Assembly: GCF_001426865.1 (NCBI RefSeq)
Contig: NZ_LMFO01000003.1
Location: 124,723 to 188,722 of the forward strand
Source of the DNA: Paenibacillus sp. Root52
Lineage (GTDB): Bacteria; Bacillota; Bacilli; Paenibacillales; Paenibacillaceae
Direction: 5' to 3'
DNA length: 64,000 nt
Positions 1 to 8,462 of the stretch are shown in pieces. The translations under genes and the position numbers were made by a program. Each line of letters starts with the position of its first letter. The first letter of the stretch is position 1. A model generated the notes under the pieces. It was not told the DNA's origin. It saw only the letters and a list, made by a program, of their open reading frames with translations, and searched no databases.

Positions 1-302
1 TATGCTGCCGCCTTGGAGGCTATTTTGCCGACCGTGAGGATTACCGCAAAGCGGTGTTCTGGTATGAACAGGCGACTCAGGCTATACGACCTGCTGACCC
101 CATCGTTCCAGTGAATGAAGCCGCGTGGACTTGGATGCCGCACCTACAGCTATGTGTGTGTTATGACAGGCTGGGTAATCGGACCAAGGCGAAAGAACAT
201 AACATGATTGCTCTGGCTTACCATCCAACCCATCCAAGCATGCTGTATAACGAAAAGTATTTTCGAGAGATGGATCAAGACAGTGTGTTAGAAAATGCGT
301 AA
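1..302 (+). CDS. C-terminal end of a TPR-containing family 2 glycosyltransferase (5' truncated)
   Basis: The frame is open from base 3 and ends with TAA at 300-302, so only about the last 99 residues are in the window. The visible part contains a TPR-like helical repeat around AVFWYEQAT and a segment with HLQLCVCYDRLGN followed by ALAYHPTHPSM. From memory this resembles the C-terminal TPR region of SunS-like family 2 glycosyltransferases common in Paenibacillus; the catalytic GT-A domain would lie to the left of the window. Most of this residual TPR part would be cytoplasmic. A stem-loop with a T run follows at 330-387, so this looks like the end of its transcript. The family call rests on a short tail and is tentative. 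Confidence 0.6.
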   Translation, partial: CCRLGGYFADREDYRKAVFWYEQATQAIRPADPIVPVNEAAWTWMPHLQLCVCYDRLGNRTKAKEHNMIALAYHPTHPSMLYNEKYFREMDQDSVLENA

Positions 303-329
303 ACGAACCTTATAACGCGTTAGATATCC

Positions 330-387
330 AACGATGGTGATCGGGACAGCTCTCTAGAAGAGTTGAAACGGTTATCATCGTTTTTCT
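330..387 (+). terminator. Rho-independent terminator after the glycosyltransferase
   Basis: The arm AACGATGGTGAT pairs with ATCATCGTT around a 28-base loop that itself holds a small CTCT/AGAG hairpin. TTTTTCT follows. One G-T wobble is present. Confidence 0.6.
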
Positions 388-435
388 ATTCTTTTCGTAG
401 TTCAACCAAGGGAAGATATGTTTTACAATAGTTCT

Positions 436-500
436 AAGGGGTTGTATAAAAAGTCTACATTAATTATAAAGAGTGCCTAATGGGTTCATCGGCATTGAAG
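436..500 (+). repeat. Degenerate copy of the GTTCAAAAAGTCCG intergenic repeat
   Basis: The stretch AGGGGTTGTATAAAAAGTC and the following bases to GAGTGCCTAATGG align along their length with the left half of the repeats at 18452, 36108 and 41266 (AGAGGTTGTTCAAAAAGTCC to GGATGCCTGTTGG). Many substitutions are present and the right half is not recognisable. The boundaries are approximate. Confidence 0.35.
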
Positions 501-541
501 TTGATATTGAGACGAATTGATGAAGCGAGGGGAATAGGAAT

Positions 542-1174
542 ATGAATTTGACGGAAACATTATTAGAATCAAGGCTGGTCGCGATTGTACGTGGAATTAG
601 CCGAGAGGCTGCTGTTACTGCAGGGCAAGGAATGACTGAGGGTGGAATACGTCTGATGGAGGTTACGCTCAATACGGCGGGTGCACATGATATTATTGCT
701 GATTGGCGAGAACGACATGAAGGACAGGCCTATGTAGGAGCCGGAACCGTATTAAATGTACAGATGGCACGAGAAGCGGTGGCTGCAGGCGCACAATTTT
801 TGGTCTCGCCCAATGTCGATCTATCCGTTATTGAATATGCTGTAGAACAAGGTGTAGAGATCTGGCCTGGGGCAATGACACCCACGGAGATTGTTGCTGC
901 CTATGAAGCAGGTGCCAAGGTGGTGAAGCTGTTCCCAATGGCAAGTCTAGGCATTCCGTATTTGCGGGAGATCAAGGCGCCATTGAATCATATTCCACTG
1001 CTTGCGACTGGTGGCGCGAACTTAGACAATATAGCAGAGTATTACGCTGCGGGTGCAGCAGCGGTAGGCTTGGGAAGCGCGCTTCTTCCTAAAGAGGCAC
1101 TAGCAAGTGGTAATTATGAACAGATTGCGGCATGTACACGTGCATTTGTAGACGCGGCTAGAATAAAAGGATAG
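542..1174 (+). CDS. eda: 2-dehydro-3-deoxy-6-phosphogluconate (KDPG/KHG) aldolase
   Basis: A 210-residue class I aldolase, the usual length of the Eda family. It cleaves KDPG (and often 4-hydroxy-2-oxoglutarate) to pyruvate and glyceraldehyde-3-phosphate or glyoxylate in the cytoplasm. The Schiff-base lysine is K129 in the VVKLFPM motif, the general acid/base glutamate is E40 in LMEVTLNT, and the phosphate-binding ATGGAN motif comes later, so the active site is complete. The ATG at 542 has GAGGGG and AGGAA upstream. No kdgK or uronate pathway gene adjoins it; it appears monocistronic between the glycosyltransferase terminator and an unrelated hydrolase, so its pathway role is inferred from the family alone. 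Confidence 0.92.
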   Translation: MNLTETLLESRLVAIVRGISREAAVTAGQGMTEGGIRLMEVTLNTAGAHDIIADWRERHEGQAYVGAGTVLNVQMAREAVAAGAQFLVSPNVDLSVIEYAVEQGVEIWPGAMTPTEIVAAYEAGAKVVKLFPMASLGIPYLREIKAPLNHIPLLATGGANLDNIAEYYAAGAAAVGLGSALLPKEALASGNYEQIAACTRAFVDAARIKG

Positions 1175-1326
1175 TGACAAGCCATTCGTAAATTGGGTAA
1201 GTATAAGTTTGACGAAAGATATGTGAGTGGGTAAGAATGATCTATTTCATCGATGATCCTTAATGTGTAGTTAATAATCCTATCTTATGATGAAGGTATG
1301 CCAAGAGCCGGAGAGGAGAGACGCCT

Positions 1327-2250
1327 GTGAAGACGAGAACGATGGTTGGGGGAATGATTGCTTTTGCAGCCTTAACTGCAGGAGGACTGTGGAAAGCAGC
1401 GGTGAACAGCCAAACGCCAAAAAAAATTCCGATCACGTTGACGCCGCCTATGCCCTTTGAAGATGTAACCTTTGATAGTGGTGGAGGGAGAGTGCATGGC
1501 TGGTTCATTCCTGCTGCTGCAAATGTACCGAAGCCGTGGCCGTTAGTCATCATTGCGCATGGTTGGGGTTCTAATCGCTCCCGGGTACTCCGCTATGCAC
1601 GCCCAATCTGGGAAGCAGGATACGCTTTATTTATGTATGACGTTCGCAGTCATGGAGAGAGTGATGCCGTTCCAGCGGCTTCAGCCTATTTATTCCGTGA
1701 TGATCTACTCTCGGCGTTGAAATATATGTCCACAAGACCTGAGATTGATCCAGAAGCCATCGGGGTGTTGGGACATTCACTTGGGGGATTAGGTACAATT
1801 CTGGCTGTAACGGAGAATCTCCCTGTCTCTGCAGTGATTACGGACTCGATGCCATCTCAGTTTGAAGTTATCGTAAGTTCGGAACTAAGACGGCGTCGTC
1901 TCCCATTATTTCCGCTGGCTCAGCTTATACCGCGAATCTGGTTCTGGCGACTCGGAGAGTCGCTGAAGTCCTATCGACAGCGCGAGCCTGTAATGTTGTT
2001 GAATGAACGGCGTAAAGGGATGCAGTTACCACTGCTTATGGTTCATTCGAAAGGAGATAATTTTATCCCTCCTAGCGAGCTGGAGTATTTTATGACCAAA
2101 GCCGATCCCCCGGTAGAGCATTTATGGGTGAACAGTGGTGGACATAGCTGCTCAGAGGAAGATCCAGCATTCTGGGAGACGGTTATTCCTTTCCTGCAGA
2201 AGCATGTTCAAGTACAAGAGCAGACCCAAGCGGCAGCGAGTGATGATTAA
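1327..2250 (+). CDS. Membrane-anchored alpha/beta hydrolase
   Basis: A 307-residue protein starting with GTG, preceded by GGAGAGGAGAG. Residues 5-25 form a single hydrophobic segment that should act as signal anchor, placing the enzyme outside the membrane. The alpha/beta-hydrolase core shows the oxyanion HGWG motif near residue 79, the nucleophile elbow GHSLGG with S151, and a C-terminal HSKGDNFIPP loop plus GGHS for the acid and histidine of the triad. It resembles serine aminopeptidase-like or acyl hydrolases of the DUF1749/YqkD sort; the substrate cannot be read from the sequence. It stands alone, with a strong terminator just downstream. Confidence 0.8.
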   Translation: MKTRTMVGGMIAFAALTAGGLWKAAVNSQTPKKIPITLTPPMPFEDVTFDSGGGRVHGWFIPAAANVPKPWPLVIIAHGWGSNRSRVLRYARPIWEAGYALFMYDVRSHGESDAVPAASAYLFRDDLLSALKYMSTRPEIDPEAIGVLGHSLGGLGTILAVTENLPVSAVITDSMPSQFEVIVSSELRRRRLPLFPLAQLIPRIWFWRLGESLKSYRQREPVMLLNERRKGMQLPLLMVHSKGDNFIPPSELEYFMTKADPPVEHLWVNSGGHSCSEEDPAFWETVIPFLQKHVQVQEQTQAAASDD

Positions 2251-2308
2251 TATCCCAGACAATGATATAGAGGTTTGTGCACACGAACTAATAAAAGTAT
2301 GAAAGTGA

Positions 2309-2336
2309 AACGCCAACGATGTTGGCGTTTTTTTGT
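2309..2336 (+). terminator. Terminator after the hydrolase gene
   Basis: Perfect stem AACGCCAAC / GTTGGCGTT with a GAT loop and a run of seven T. Confidence 0.85.
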
Positions 2337-2607
2337 AGTTAAAAGAATTCATAAGTTTTTAGCGGAACTGAACCATTCGATTATCGCAAAATAAATCTCA
2401 GCTAAGCGCAGTATATCTTCTTTGAAAGTACGTCGATAGGTGTTTTTCTAACGTTTTCGGATAATTTGCCAAAATTCACATTTGTAAAATTGTTGGGAAA
2501 AGGACGATTAAAAAGGAAGCTTATGGTATCATAGAATAGACTAGCAATATTCATGCGGGGTTATTTGATGTGTGTCCATGTATGAGATTGAAGGGAGAGG
2601 TACAGAT

Positions 2608-4983
2608 TTGAGTTTTCACGTTCGATTCAAAATGATGACCGCTAAAGCAGCAACAGCTGCAATGGCAACCTTGCTTCTGGCATCGCAAGCTCCAGGGTTT
2701 GCAGGCAGCGTGTCAGCAGCAACAGCGGAACAGGTAACCGAAGCTTCAACGGGGGAAGATGTATTAAGTGTCGTAAACAGTGATGTGCCGGAAGGAGCTA
2801 AGATCTCCTCTAAGCAAGCCAGTGATAACATATTGAAACTATTTCCGTTGCTCCAAAAGGCAACCATTACATCTGCCAATTTCGATTCACCGAACTCTTT
2901 CCCGCCGCCAGATTATAAAGCGTGGGAGATTGGTTTTGGAATTCGTGAAGGCAATAGTTCCATGGGGTTCAGCGCCACTGTACATGCTGGCACAGGTGAG
3001 GTACTCAGTGTGCATTTGCCTTCAGAGCTACTGGACAAACAGCGTACTGAATCAGACCGCCAGGTGAAAGAGTCTGAAGCAGAGAAGCTGGCTGAAGCAT
3101 TTTTATATGAAGCTATACCAGATTTAGAGAAAGACGCATTTGTAGCTATTTCTGATTCCTATCCATACGCTGTACAACAATCGTTATTCGGCAGAACGGA
3201 ATATCAGTACCAGTATCAGTTGAAGCATGAAGGTCTATTATCTGAGGCTGAGACAGCTTATGTGAACGTTGATGACCAGGGAAGAGTCACAGGTTATTCA
3301 CGCAGCACTATTGAGAGCGACTACCCTTCATCGAAGCCGGTACTATCTGCCGAGCAGGCCAAAAAGAAATTTGACGAGCAATTTGATGTTGAGCTTGCTT
3401 ATATTTCACCAGATGGATTCTCATCCCGTAAAGGGCAGAAATATTATCTTGGCTATTTACCCAAAAGTTCAGGCAATGGGCTGGATGCAAACACGCTGAA
3501 TCCAATTAACCCAATGACTGGTGAAGAAATAACGTCCGATTCGGAGCAACAAGACAAACCCTTAAAGGGAAGTGTGGCTGCTTTTGTTCCAAATACAGGA
3601 CAGAAATTGAATGCATCTCAAGCCGAGAGCTTAATTAAGAAGAATTTCGACATTCCAAAAGGATATCAATTAGATCATAGCCAGCTGATCAAAGGTTATT
3701 ATGCTAGCCCTAACAGTCAGGTCTGGAGTTTGAGCTGGAGTAATCGCAATGCGAGTGCTTCATACATGTTCATGAGAGATATCTCGGCACAGGTTGATGC
3801 AGTGACAGGGCAGATCTACAGTTTTAACGTGTATCAGCGCATCATGCCAGGAACGACAGAAGTGGAAGCTACGGAGGAGACAAGCAGTAAGTCTGTAACC
3901 AAAGCAGAGGCAGAGAAGCTGGCGGTCAATACGGCTATTGCACTTGCTCCAGATGCAGCGAAGCAGTTCCGCCTGTCCACAGTCATTGAAATGGATGGAG
4001 CAAGAACGTTCCTGTTCAAACGATATATGAATGGAATTCTAGTAAAAGACGATTCTCTACAGGTTCAAGTGGCGAAGGATGGTTCTATCACGGAATATTA
4101 TGCGAGAGTAACTGCAACTCCAGAGCAGTTACCTACAGATGCGAAGCCTGCCATCAGTTATGAGGATGCCAAGGCAACTTATCTTAAAGAGATTCAATTG
4201 ATTCTTGCCTATTCCCGTTATGGTGGATATGGTATGACGAATGGGGAAGCAGTCCCTATGGGAATCAAATTGGCATATGTGCCAACACGTAGTGAAAACT
4301 CGATCTATGGTCTGTATGAGGTACTGGATGCCAACACGGGTGAGTGGAGAAGTATGTATGGAGACTTGAATTCATCCTCCAAGACACAGCCTACGGATAT
4401 TGCAGGGCATGTTGCAGAGACAGCCCTTACAAGCATGATTGAGCATGGCGTATTCATTGCTGATGAGCAGGGGCGTATTCTTCCAGATCGTGTCATTACA
4501 AAAGGGGACTGGTTCAACTATTTGGCCAGAGCAATCAATCCGAGTATGGATATGTATTACGGGGGAGACAGTGATGACAAGCCTTTCGCTGACATTACGT
4601 CTGATAGTCCTTACTATCCAGCGGTTCGAACGTTGCTTGATCAACGTTGGTTAGGTGGATCTGACCCAGAGAAGAATTTGAATCCTCAAGAAGAAATGAC
4701 ACGCGAAGAGCTGGCTGTATTACTCGTTCGGATCTTGCGGTATGAGAAATTGGCTGGATTCTACACGTTACCTTCTGATCTGCCTAACATCGCAGATGCA
4801 GGAGCTGTGACGAACAAAGGCGCAGTTTCACTCAGCCTGAAGCTAGGCCTGCTACCTTCCATTGAAGGCCGCTTCATGCCGGCTCGTAAGGTAACCGTTG
4901 CAGAAGCTGCGCAGGTATTAGAACGACTTGCGAAGCTCCAAGGCAAGACAGACACGTTTATGAGCGGTAACCGCCTGTATTAA
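2608..4983 (+). CDS. Secreted YcdB/YcdC-domain protein with S-layer homology domains
   Basis: The best start is TTG at 2608, with AAGGGAGAGG seven bases upstream; an in-frame GTG at 2572 lacks such a site. This gives a 791-residue protein with a signal peptide over about the first 37 residues (basic start, hydrophobic core, SVSAA cleavage region). The middle consists of YcdB/YcdC-like repeats related to PepSY domains, each with a pattern of tyrosines, KAEAEKLA helices and 'VDAVTGQIYSFN'-like strands. Three SLH-like segments occupy roughly residues 593-640, 659-712 and 725-775, so it should bind the secondary cell wall polymer. PepSY-type domains are often linked to protease control, but no peptidase domain is present. 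It is followed by its own terminator at 5062. Confidence 0.85.
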   Translation: MSFHVRFKMMTAKAATAAMATLLLASQAPGFAGSVSAATAEQVTEASTGEDVLSVVNSDVPEGAKISSKQASDNILKLFPLLQKATITSANFDSPNSFPPPDYKAWEIGFGIREGNSSMGFSATVHAGTGEVLSVHLPSELLDKQRTESDRQVKESEAEKLAEAFLYEAIPDLEKDAFVAISDSYPYAVQQSLFGRTEYQYQYQLKHEGLLSEAETAYVNVDDQGRVTGYSRSTIESDYPSSKPVLSAEQAKKKFDEQFDVELAYISPDGFSSRKGQKYYLGYLPKSSGNGLDANTLNPINPMTGEEITSDSEQQDKPLKGSVAAFVPNTGQKLNASQAESLIKKNFDIPKGYQLDHSQLIKGYYASPNSQVWSLSWSNRNASASYMFMRDISAQVDAVTGQIYSFNVYQRIMPGTTEVEATEETSSKSVTKAEAEKLAVNTAIALAPDAAKQFRLSTVIEMDGARTFLFKRYMNGILVKDDSLQVQVAKDGSITEYYARVTATPEQLPTDAKPAISYEDAKATYLKEIQLILAYSRYGGYGMTNGEAVPMGIKLAYVPTRSENSIYGLYEVLDANTGEWRSMYGDLNSSSKTQPTDIAGHVAETALTSMIEHGVFIADEQGRILPDRVITKGDWFNYLARAINPSMDMYYGGDSDDKPFADITSDSPYYPAVRTLLDQRWLGGSDPEKNLNPQEEMTREELAVLLVRILRYEKLAGFYTLPSDLPNIADAGAVTNKGAVSLSLKLGLLPSIEGRFMPARKVTVAEAAQVLERLAKLQGKTDTFMSGNRLY

Positions 4984-5061
4984 ACGAGAGCATGATGTCA
5001 TAAATCCGTGGTAAGTTCATAGGATAAGAATAACGGAATGATGTTTATTTTACTGAAGATA

Positions 5062-5094
5062 AGAGGGACCTTCTGTGGAAGGTCTCTTTTGATT
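5062..5094 (+). terminator. Terminator after the SLH protein gene
   Basis: AGAGGGACCTTC pairs with GAAGGTCTCTTTT around a TGTG loop; further T-rich sequence follows. Confidence 0.75.
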
Positions 5095-5134
5095 CTTTTC
5101 GACAAAACTAGAAGCCTGATGTCAGTTGCTTTTG

Positions 5135-5143
5135 TGATACAAT
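5135..5143 (+). promoter_or_regulatory. Extended -10 promoter of the transglutaminase-like gene
   Basis: TGATACAAT is an extended -10 (TGnTACAAT) about 40 bases before the ATG. No convincing -35 box is seen 17 bases upstream, as is common for extended -10 promoters. Confidence 0.4.
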
Positions 5144-5182
5144 GAGGCATGAGAACTTTGCGAAGAGAGGTGGTATCCTTTC

Positions 5183-6310
5183 ATGGGCAAGAATGGGAAA
5201 CGAATTATCACCATTTTGCTAGCTAGCTGCTTAATTGCTGTGGCTTTACCGCGGACGGTTGATCTGGATCAATTATATGCTGCATCCGGAACGACGGACA
5301 TATCTACGACTGCAGAATTGCGCAAGACGTTGTTAACGGCGATGTCTCAGCGTACAGAGGAACTTGTTTTTACATACAAGGGTAATGTGAAAGGCCTCAA
5401 AAAACAGTTGCAGAGCTCTATCGATGAAGCGATGAAGAGCGACCCTTATATTCAATATACGGTGAAGAGTTACGCATTTAATTATAAAGGCTCCAATGTG
5501 TCGGCAGAGGTACATATTACATTGTCCTATCGGGAAACGAGGGCACAGACAGACTATGTAAACCGAAAAGTCGCGAGCGTCCTGAAGGAGATCATCGTTC
5601 CAGGCATGTCCAATCATGAGAAGGTTAAAGTGATCCATGACTGGATTGTGCTTAACCTCGCCTATGATACCTCGCTAAAGAAATATACAGCATACGATGG
5701 ACTGGTAACGGGTAGCACCGTGTGTCAGGGATATTCTTTGCTGGCTTACCGCATGTTAGAGCAAGTGGGCATTGAGAATCGGATCGTTGAAGGTACAGCT
5801 GGTGATCAGCTGCATGCTTGGAATCTGGTTAAACTGGATGGGAAATGGTACCACATGGACACAACGTGGGATGATCCTACACCTGACCGTAAAGGAAAGG
5901 TGAGCTATAATTATTACTTGCTGAGTGATACTGAAATGGCGCGTGACCACTTCTGGACGAATAATGGTAAATATCCCGCTGCCCCAACGTTATACCGTGA
6001 GGTGCTGCATGGTCTGATTACCGAGGGAGGTAGTAAAACAGCTGCTTATCAGAAGCTGTACCATACCCTGGACTATTCCTTGTATAACGAGAGTGATGCG
6101 ATTCGGGAACATGCTGCCTTGAAGGAGAAAGTACAAACGGTAATGAAGGACGGGGGAACATCGCTAACATTCAGATATAAAGGAACAGAGCAAGGTTTAG
6201 TTCAGGATCTACAGGATTTATATCAGCTAGGGATGAAGTCGATATCCTATTACGTTTCGAACATGGCAGACACCACCGATTTGCGTGTGAAAATTACATG
6301 GACGTTATAA
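5183..6310 (+). CDS. Secreted transglutaminase-like (TGc) domain protein
   Basis: A 375-residue protein with a signal peptide at residues 1-35 (ITILLASCLIAVALP core). The transglutaminase/protease-like domain carries a full triad: C181 in TVCQGYS, H211 in HAWNLVKL, D226 in WYHMDTTWDDP. The region around residues 45-135 and the last 60 residues share the 'LVFTYKG..GL...L' pattern, so the protein seems to carry the same accessory fold before and after the catalytic domain. Secreted Firmicute proteins of this type are thought to act as peptidases or crosslinkers in the cell wall; no substrate can be named. ATG at 5183 has AGAGAGGTGG upstream. Confidence 0.82.
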   Translation: MGKNGKRIITILLASCLIAVALPRTVDLDQLYAASGTTDISTTAELRKTLLTAMSQRTEELVFTYKGNVKGLKKQLQSSIDEAMKSDPYIQYTVKSYAFNYKGSNVSAEVHITLSYRETRAQTDYVNRKVASVLKEIIVPGMSNHEKVKVIHDWIVLNLAYDTSLKKYTAYDGLVTGSTVCQGYSLLAYRMLEQVGIENRIVEGTAGDQLHAWNLVKLDGKWYHMDTTWDDPTPDRKGKVSYNYYLLSDTEMARDHFWTNNGKYPAAPTLYREVLHGLITEGGSKTAAYQKLYHTLDYSLYNESDAIREHAALKEKVQTVMKDGGTSLTFRYKGTEQGLVQDLQDLYQLGMKSISYYVSNMADTTDLRVKITWTL

Positions 6311-6369
6311 TCGCTGACTATCATTTGCTAACGATATGAATAAGAACGTAAGAACGGATTCATTATTAG

Positions 6370-6405
6370 GAACGAGGGCGCTTCATGCAGAAGCGTTCTT
6401 TTTTA
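6370..6405 (+). terminator. Terminator of the transglutaminase-like gene
   Basis: GAACGAGGGCGCTTC pairs with GAAGCGTTC (four-base bulge) and is followed by TTTTTT. Confidence 0.65.
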
Positions 6406-6457
6406 TGTCCGAAGGAGAAATAGTTGGTTCAAACAATTGCAGATCGCAAACCTCAAT

Positions 6458-6501
6458 ATAATAAAAGACAGCTTTCCCTCCGCACGGAAGGAAAGCTGTC
6501 T
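6458..6501 (-). terminator. Terminator of the lysine permease gene
   Basis: Read leftward, AGACAGCTTTCC pairs with GGAAAGCTGTCT in a near-perfect hairpin followed by TTTTATTAT. It lies just past the permease stop codon. Confidence 0.85.
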
Positions 6502-6506
6502 GTAAT

Positions 6507-7973
6507 TTAATCTGTTGAAGAGGTGAAATCACATTCTTGCAAAGGCACCACCTTGGTTTTCTTAATCCATTTGTACCCGAGCCACAGAATTAGGAACAAC
6601 GGTACACTTAAGTAAGCAACTAGTGCGCCGCTCCAATCAATCTGATCGCCTGTAAATGCCTGATAGTTCTGGCCGATTATAACGATAATGCACAATACAA
6701 AAGCAAAAATCGGGCCAAATGGGAACCAGCGTGCACGGTAAGGTAGATCATTCAGATCTCTGCCTTGAGCAACGTAAGCCTTACGGAAGCGATAATGACT
6801 GATGGCAATACCGAGCCAGGTGATAAAACCACACATACCGGATGCATTAAGCAACCACGTGTACACGATCCCATCTCCAAACAGGGAGGCAAGGAAGGCC
6901 AGCATTCCGACTGCAGTCGTGATGAGCAGGGCGTTCATAGGAATACCTTTTCTGTTCAATCGTGCCAAGAAACGTGGTGCTTTGCCATCCCGAGCAAGAG
7001 CGTAGAGTACGCGGCTGGAGGCATACATACCTGAGTTACCTGCTGACAGTACAGAAGTCAAAATTACGGCATTCATAACAGAAGCGGCAATCGCTAGTCC
7101 AGCCTTCTCAAACACAAGGGTAAACGGACTGACACCGATATTATTCAAATCACCTTTGAGCAGATTCGGGTGTGTATATGGAATGATTAGACTGATCACC
7201 GTAATCGCCAAAATGTAAAAAATAAGGATACGCCAGAATACTTGCCGAATCGCACGAGGTACATTTTCACGTGGGTTTTCACTTTCTCCGGCAGCGACAC
7301 CAATCAGCTCCGTCCCTTGGAAGGAGAATCCTGCTGCCATAAATACACCAAGCACGGTGAAGAATCCACCATGGAAGGGTGCGTCGCCTATGGTAAAGTT
7401 GCTAAACCCAACAGCTTCTCCGCCCATAATACCAAAGATCATAAGTACACCCACCGTAAGGAAGATAATGACGGTAGCTACCTTGATGATGGCGAACCAG
7501 TATTCCGATTCTCCGTATCCTTTAACCGACAGAATATTTAAGGAGAAGATCAGTACGAGAAATAACAAACTCCACAGCATAGAATTGCTATCTGGGAACC
7601 AGTATTTAATAAGCACAGTAGCTGCAGCAAGTTCTGCGGCAATGGTAACAGCCCAGTTGTACCAGAAATTCCAGCCCATCGCGAACCCAAGTGCAGGGTC
7701 AACGTAGCGGGCGGCATACGTATTAAATGAACCGGAGTCAGGCATGAATGTGGCCAACTCTCCGAGACTTGTCATGAGGAAATATACCATGATTCCTACG
7801 GCTGCATAAGCAATGAGTGCGCCGCCCGGGCCAGCGGTAGAGATGGCAGTACCACTTGCAAGAAACAGTCCGGTACCGATCGATCCACCAAGAGCGATCA
7901 TGGTCATATGCCGGGCACGAAGCCCTTTTTTTAGTGATGATCCAGTTGATGTAGCATTGTTGCGGTCTTGCAT
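6507..7973 (-). CDS. lysP: Lysine-specific amino acid permease
   Basis: A 488-residue amino acid-polyamine-organocation transporter with about 12 membrane helices. The first helix carries the substrate/Na-site signature MIALGGSIGTGLFLASG. Later motifs such as YFLMTSLGEL, GFSFQGTELIGVAAGES and AVILTSVLSAGNSGMYASSR match E. coli LysP very closely, as far as I recall that sequence. The ATG has AAGGAG upstream. The lysine call is supported independently by an L-box lysine riboswitch and terminator in the leader (8030-8311), so expression should fall when lysine is plentiful. It is monocistronic, ending in the hairpin at 6458-6501. Confidence 0.9.
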   Translation of the reverse strand: MQDRNNATSTGSSLKKGLRARHMTMIALGGSIGTGLFLASGTAISTAGPGGALIAYAAVGIMVYFLMTSLGELATFMPDSGSFNTYAARYVDPALGFAMGWNFWYNWAVTIAAELAAATVLIKYWFPDSNSMLWSLLFLVLIFSLNILSVKGYGESEYWFAIIKVATVIIFLTVGVLMIFGIMGGEAVGFSNFTIGDAPFHGGFFTVLGVFMAAGFSFQGTELIGVAAGESENPRENVPRAIRQVFWRILIFYILAITVISLIIPYTHPNLLKGDLNNIGVSPFTLVFEKAGLAIAASVMNAVILTSVLSAGNSGMYASSRVLYALARDGKAPRFLARLNRKGIPMNALLITTAVGMLAFLASLFGDGIVYTWLLNASGMCGFITWLGIAISHYRFRKAYVAQGRDLNDLPYRARWFPFGPIFAFVLCIIVIIGQNYQAFTGDQIDWSGALVAYLSVPLFLILWLGYKWIKKTKVVPLQECDFTSSTD

Positions 7974-8029
7974 GGAAACACTCCTTCATTCAAATACTGA
8001 GTTGTTCATATAGGTAATGGATACATAAC

Positions 8030-8066
8030 AATAACAAAGACCGCAGGCATTCCGCCTGCGGTCTCT
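8030..8066 (-). terminator. Expression-platform terminator of the lysine riboswitch
   Basis: Read leftward, GACCGCAGGC and GCCTGCGGTC form a ten-base-pair stem (8039-8063) around GGAAT, followed by TTTGTTATTGTTATG. It sits between the aptamer and lysP, as expected for transcription attenuation. Confidence 0.85.
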
Positions 8067-8101
8067 TTATCTAGTCCGCACCACATTGTCCCCGATGTTT
8101 A

Positions 8102-8311
8102 AGATAGCTCAACACAGTAGAAATCATACTTGCTTGAAGCGTTGTATGTTCCAACTGTGACAGTTCTGCACCTTTCGGCAACAGCCCCAGCGACACTGGA
8201 CTAAACAAGGAAGCGTCCAGTGAGCTTCGGCGGGTGCACCTTTCTGCTGAGATCTTAAGCGGCTCCTTAGCGCCTCCTTCAGCATACTGATCGCACCCGC
8301 GACCTCTACCT
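8102..8311 (-). promoter_or_regulatory. Lysine riboswitch (L-box) aptamer
   Basis: Read on the minus strand, the leader of lysP shows the L-box signature in order: AGGTAGAGGTCGCGGG, then AGTATGCTGAAGGAG, AGAAAGGTGCACCCGCCGAAG, a long P4/P5-like hairpin (CACTGGAC...GTCCAGTG), GCTGTTGCCGAAAGG, and a closing CTATCT. The first AGGTAG (8306-8311) pairs with CTATCT (8102-8107) to give P1. The GCCGAAG elements and the AGTA loop are hallmarks of the family. Lysine binding should stabilise P1 and allow the downstream terminator to form, shutting off lysP. The extra hairpin at 8308-8331 just upstream may compete with P1. Confidence 0.9.
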
Positions 8312-8462
8312 CATCATCAATGGATGAGGTGTATCTATATGTCTATGAAATTTTTATGGGTTCCAAACATGACAAGCTTTGTTTGGTTTCCTGAACAGAG
8401 ACTCAGTATAACGCTCAATGTTTCCTAGTGCAATAACAAATATTGGTTACGACGTTTTTGGC

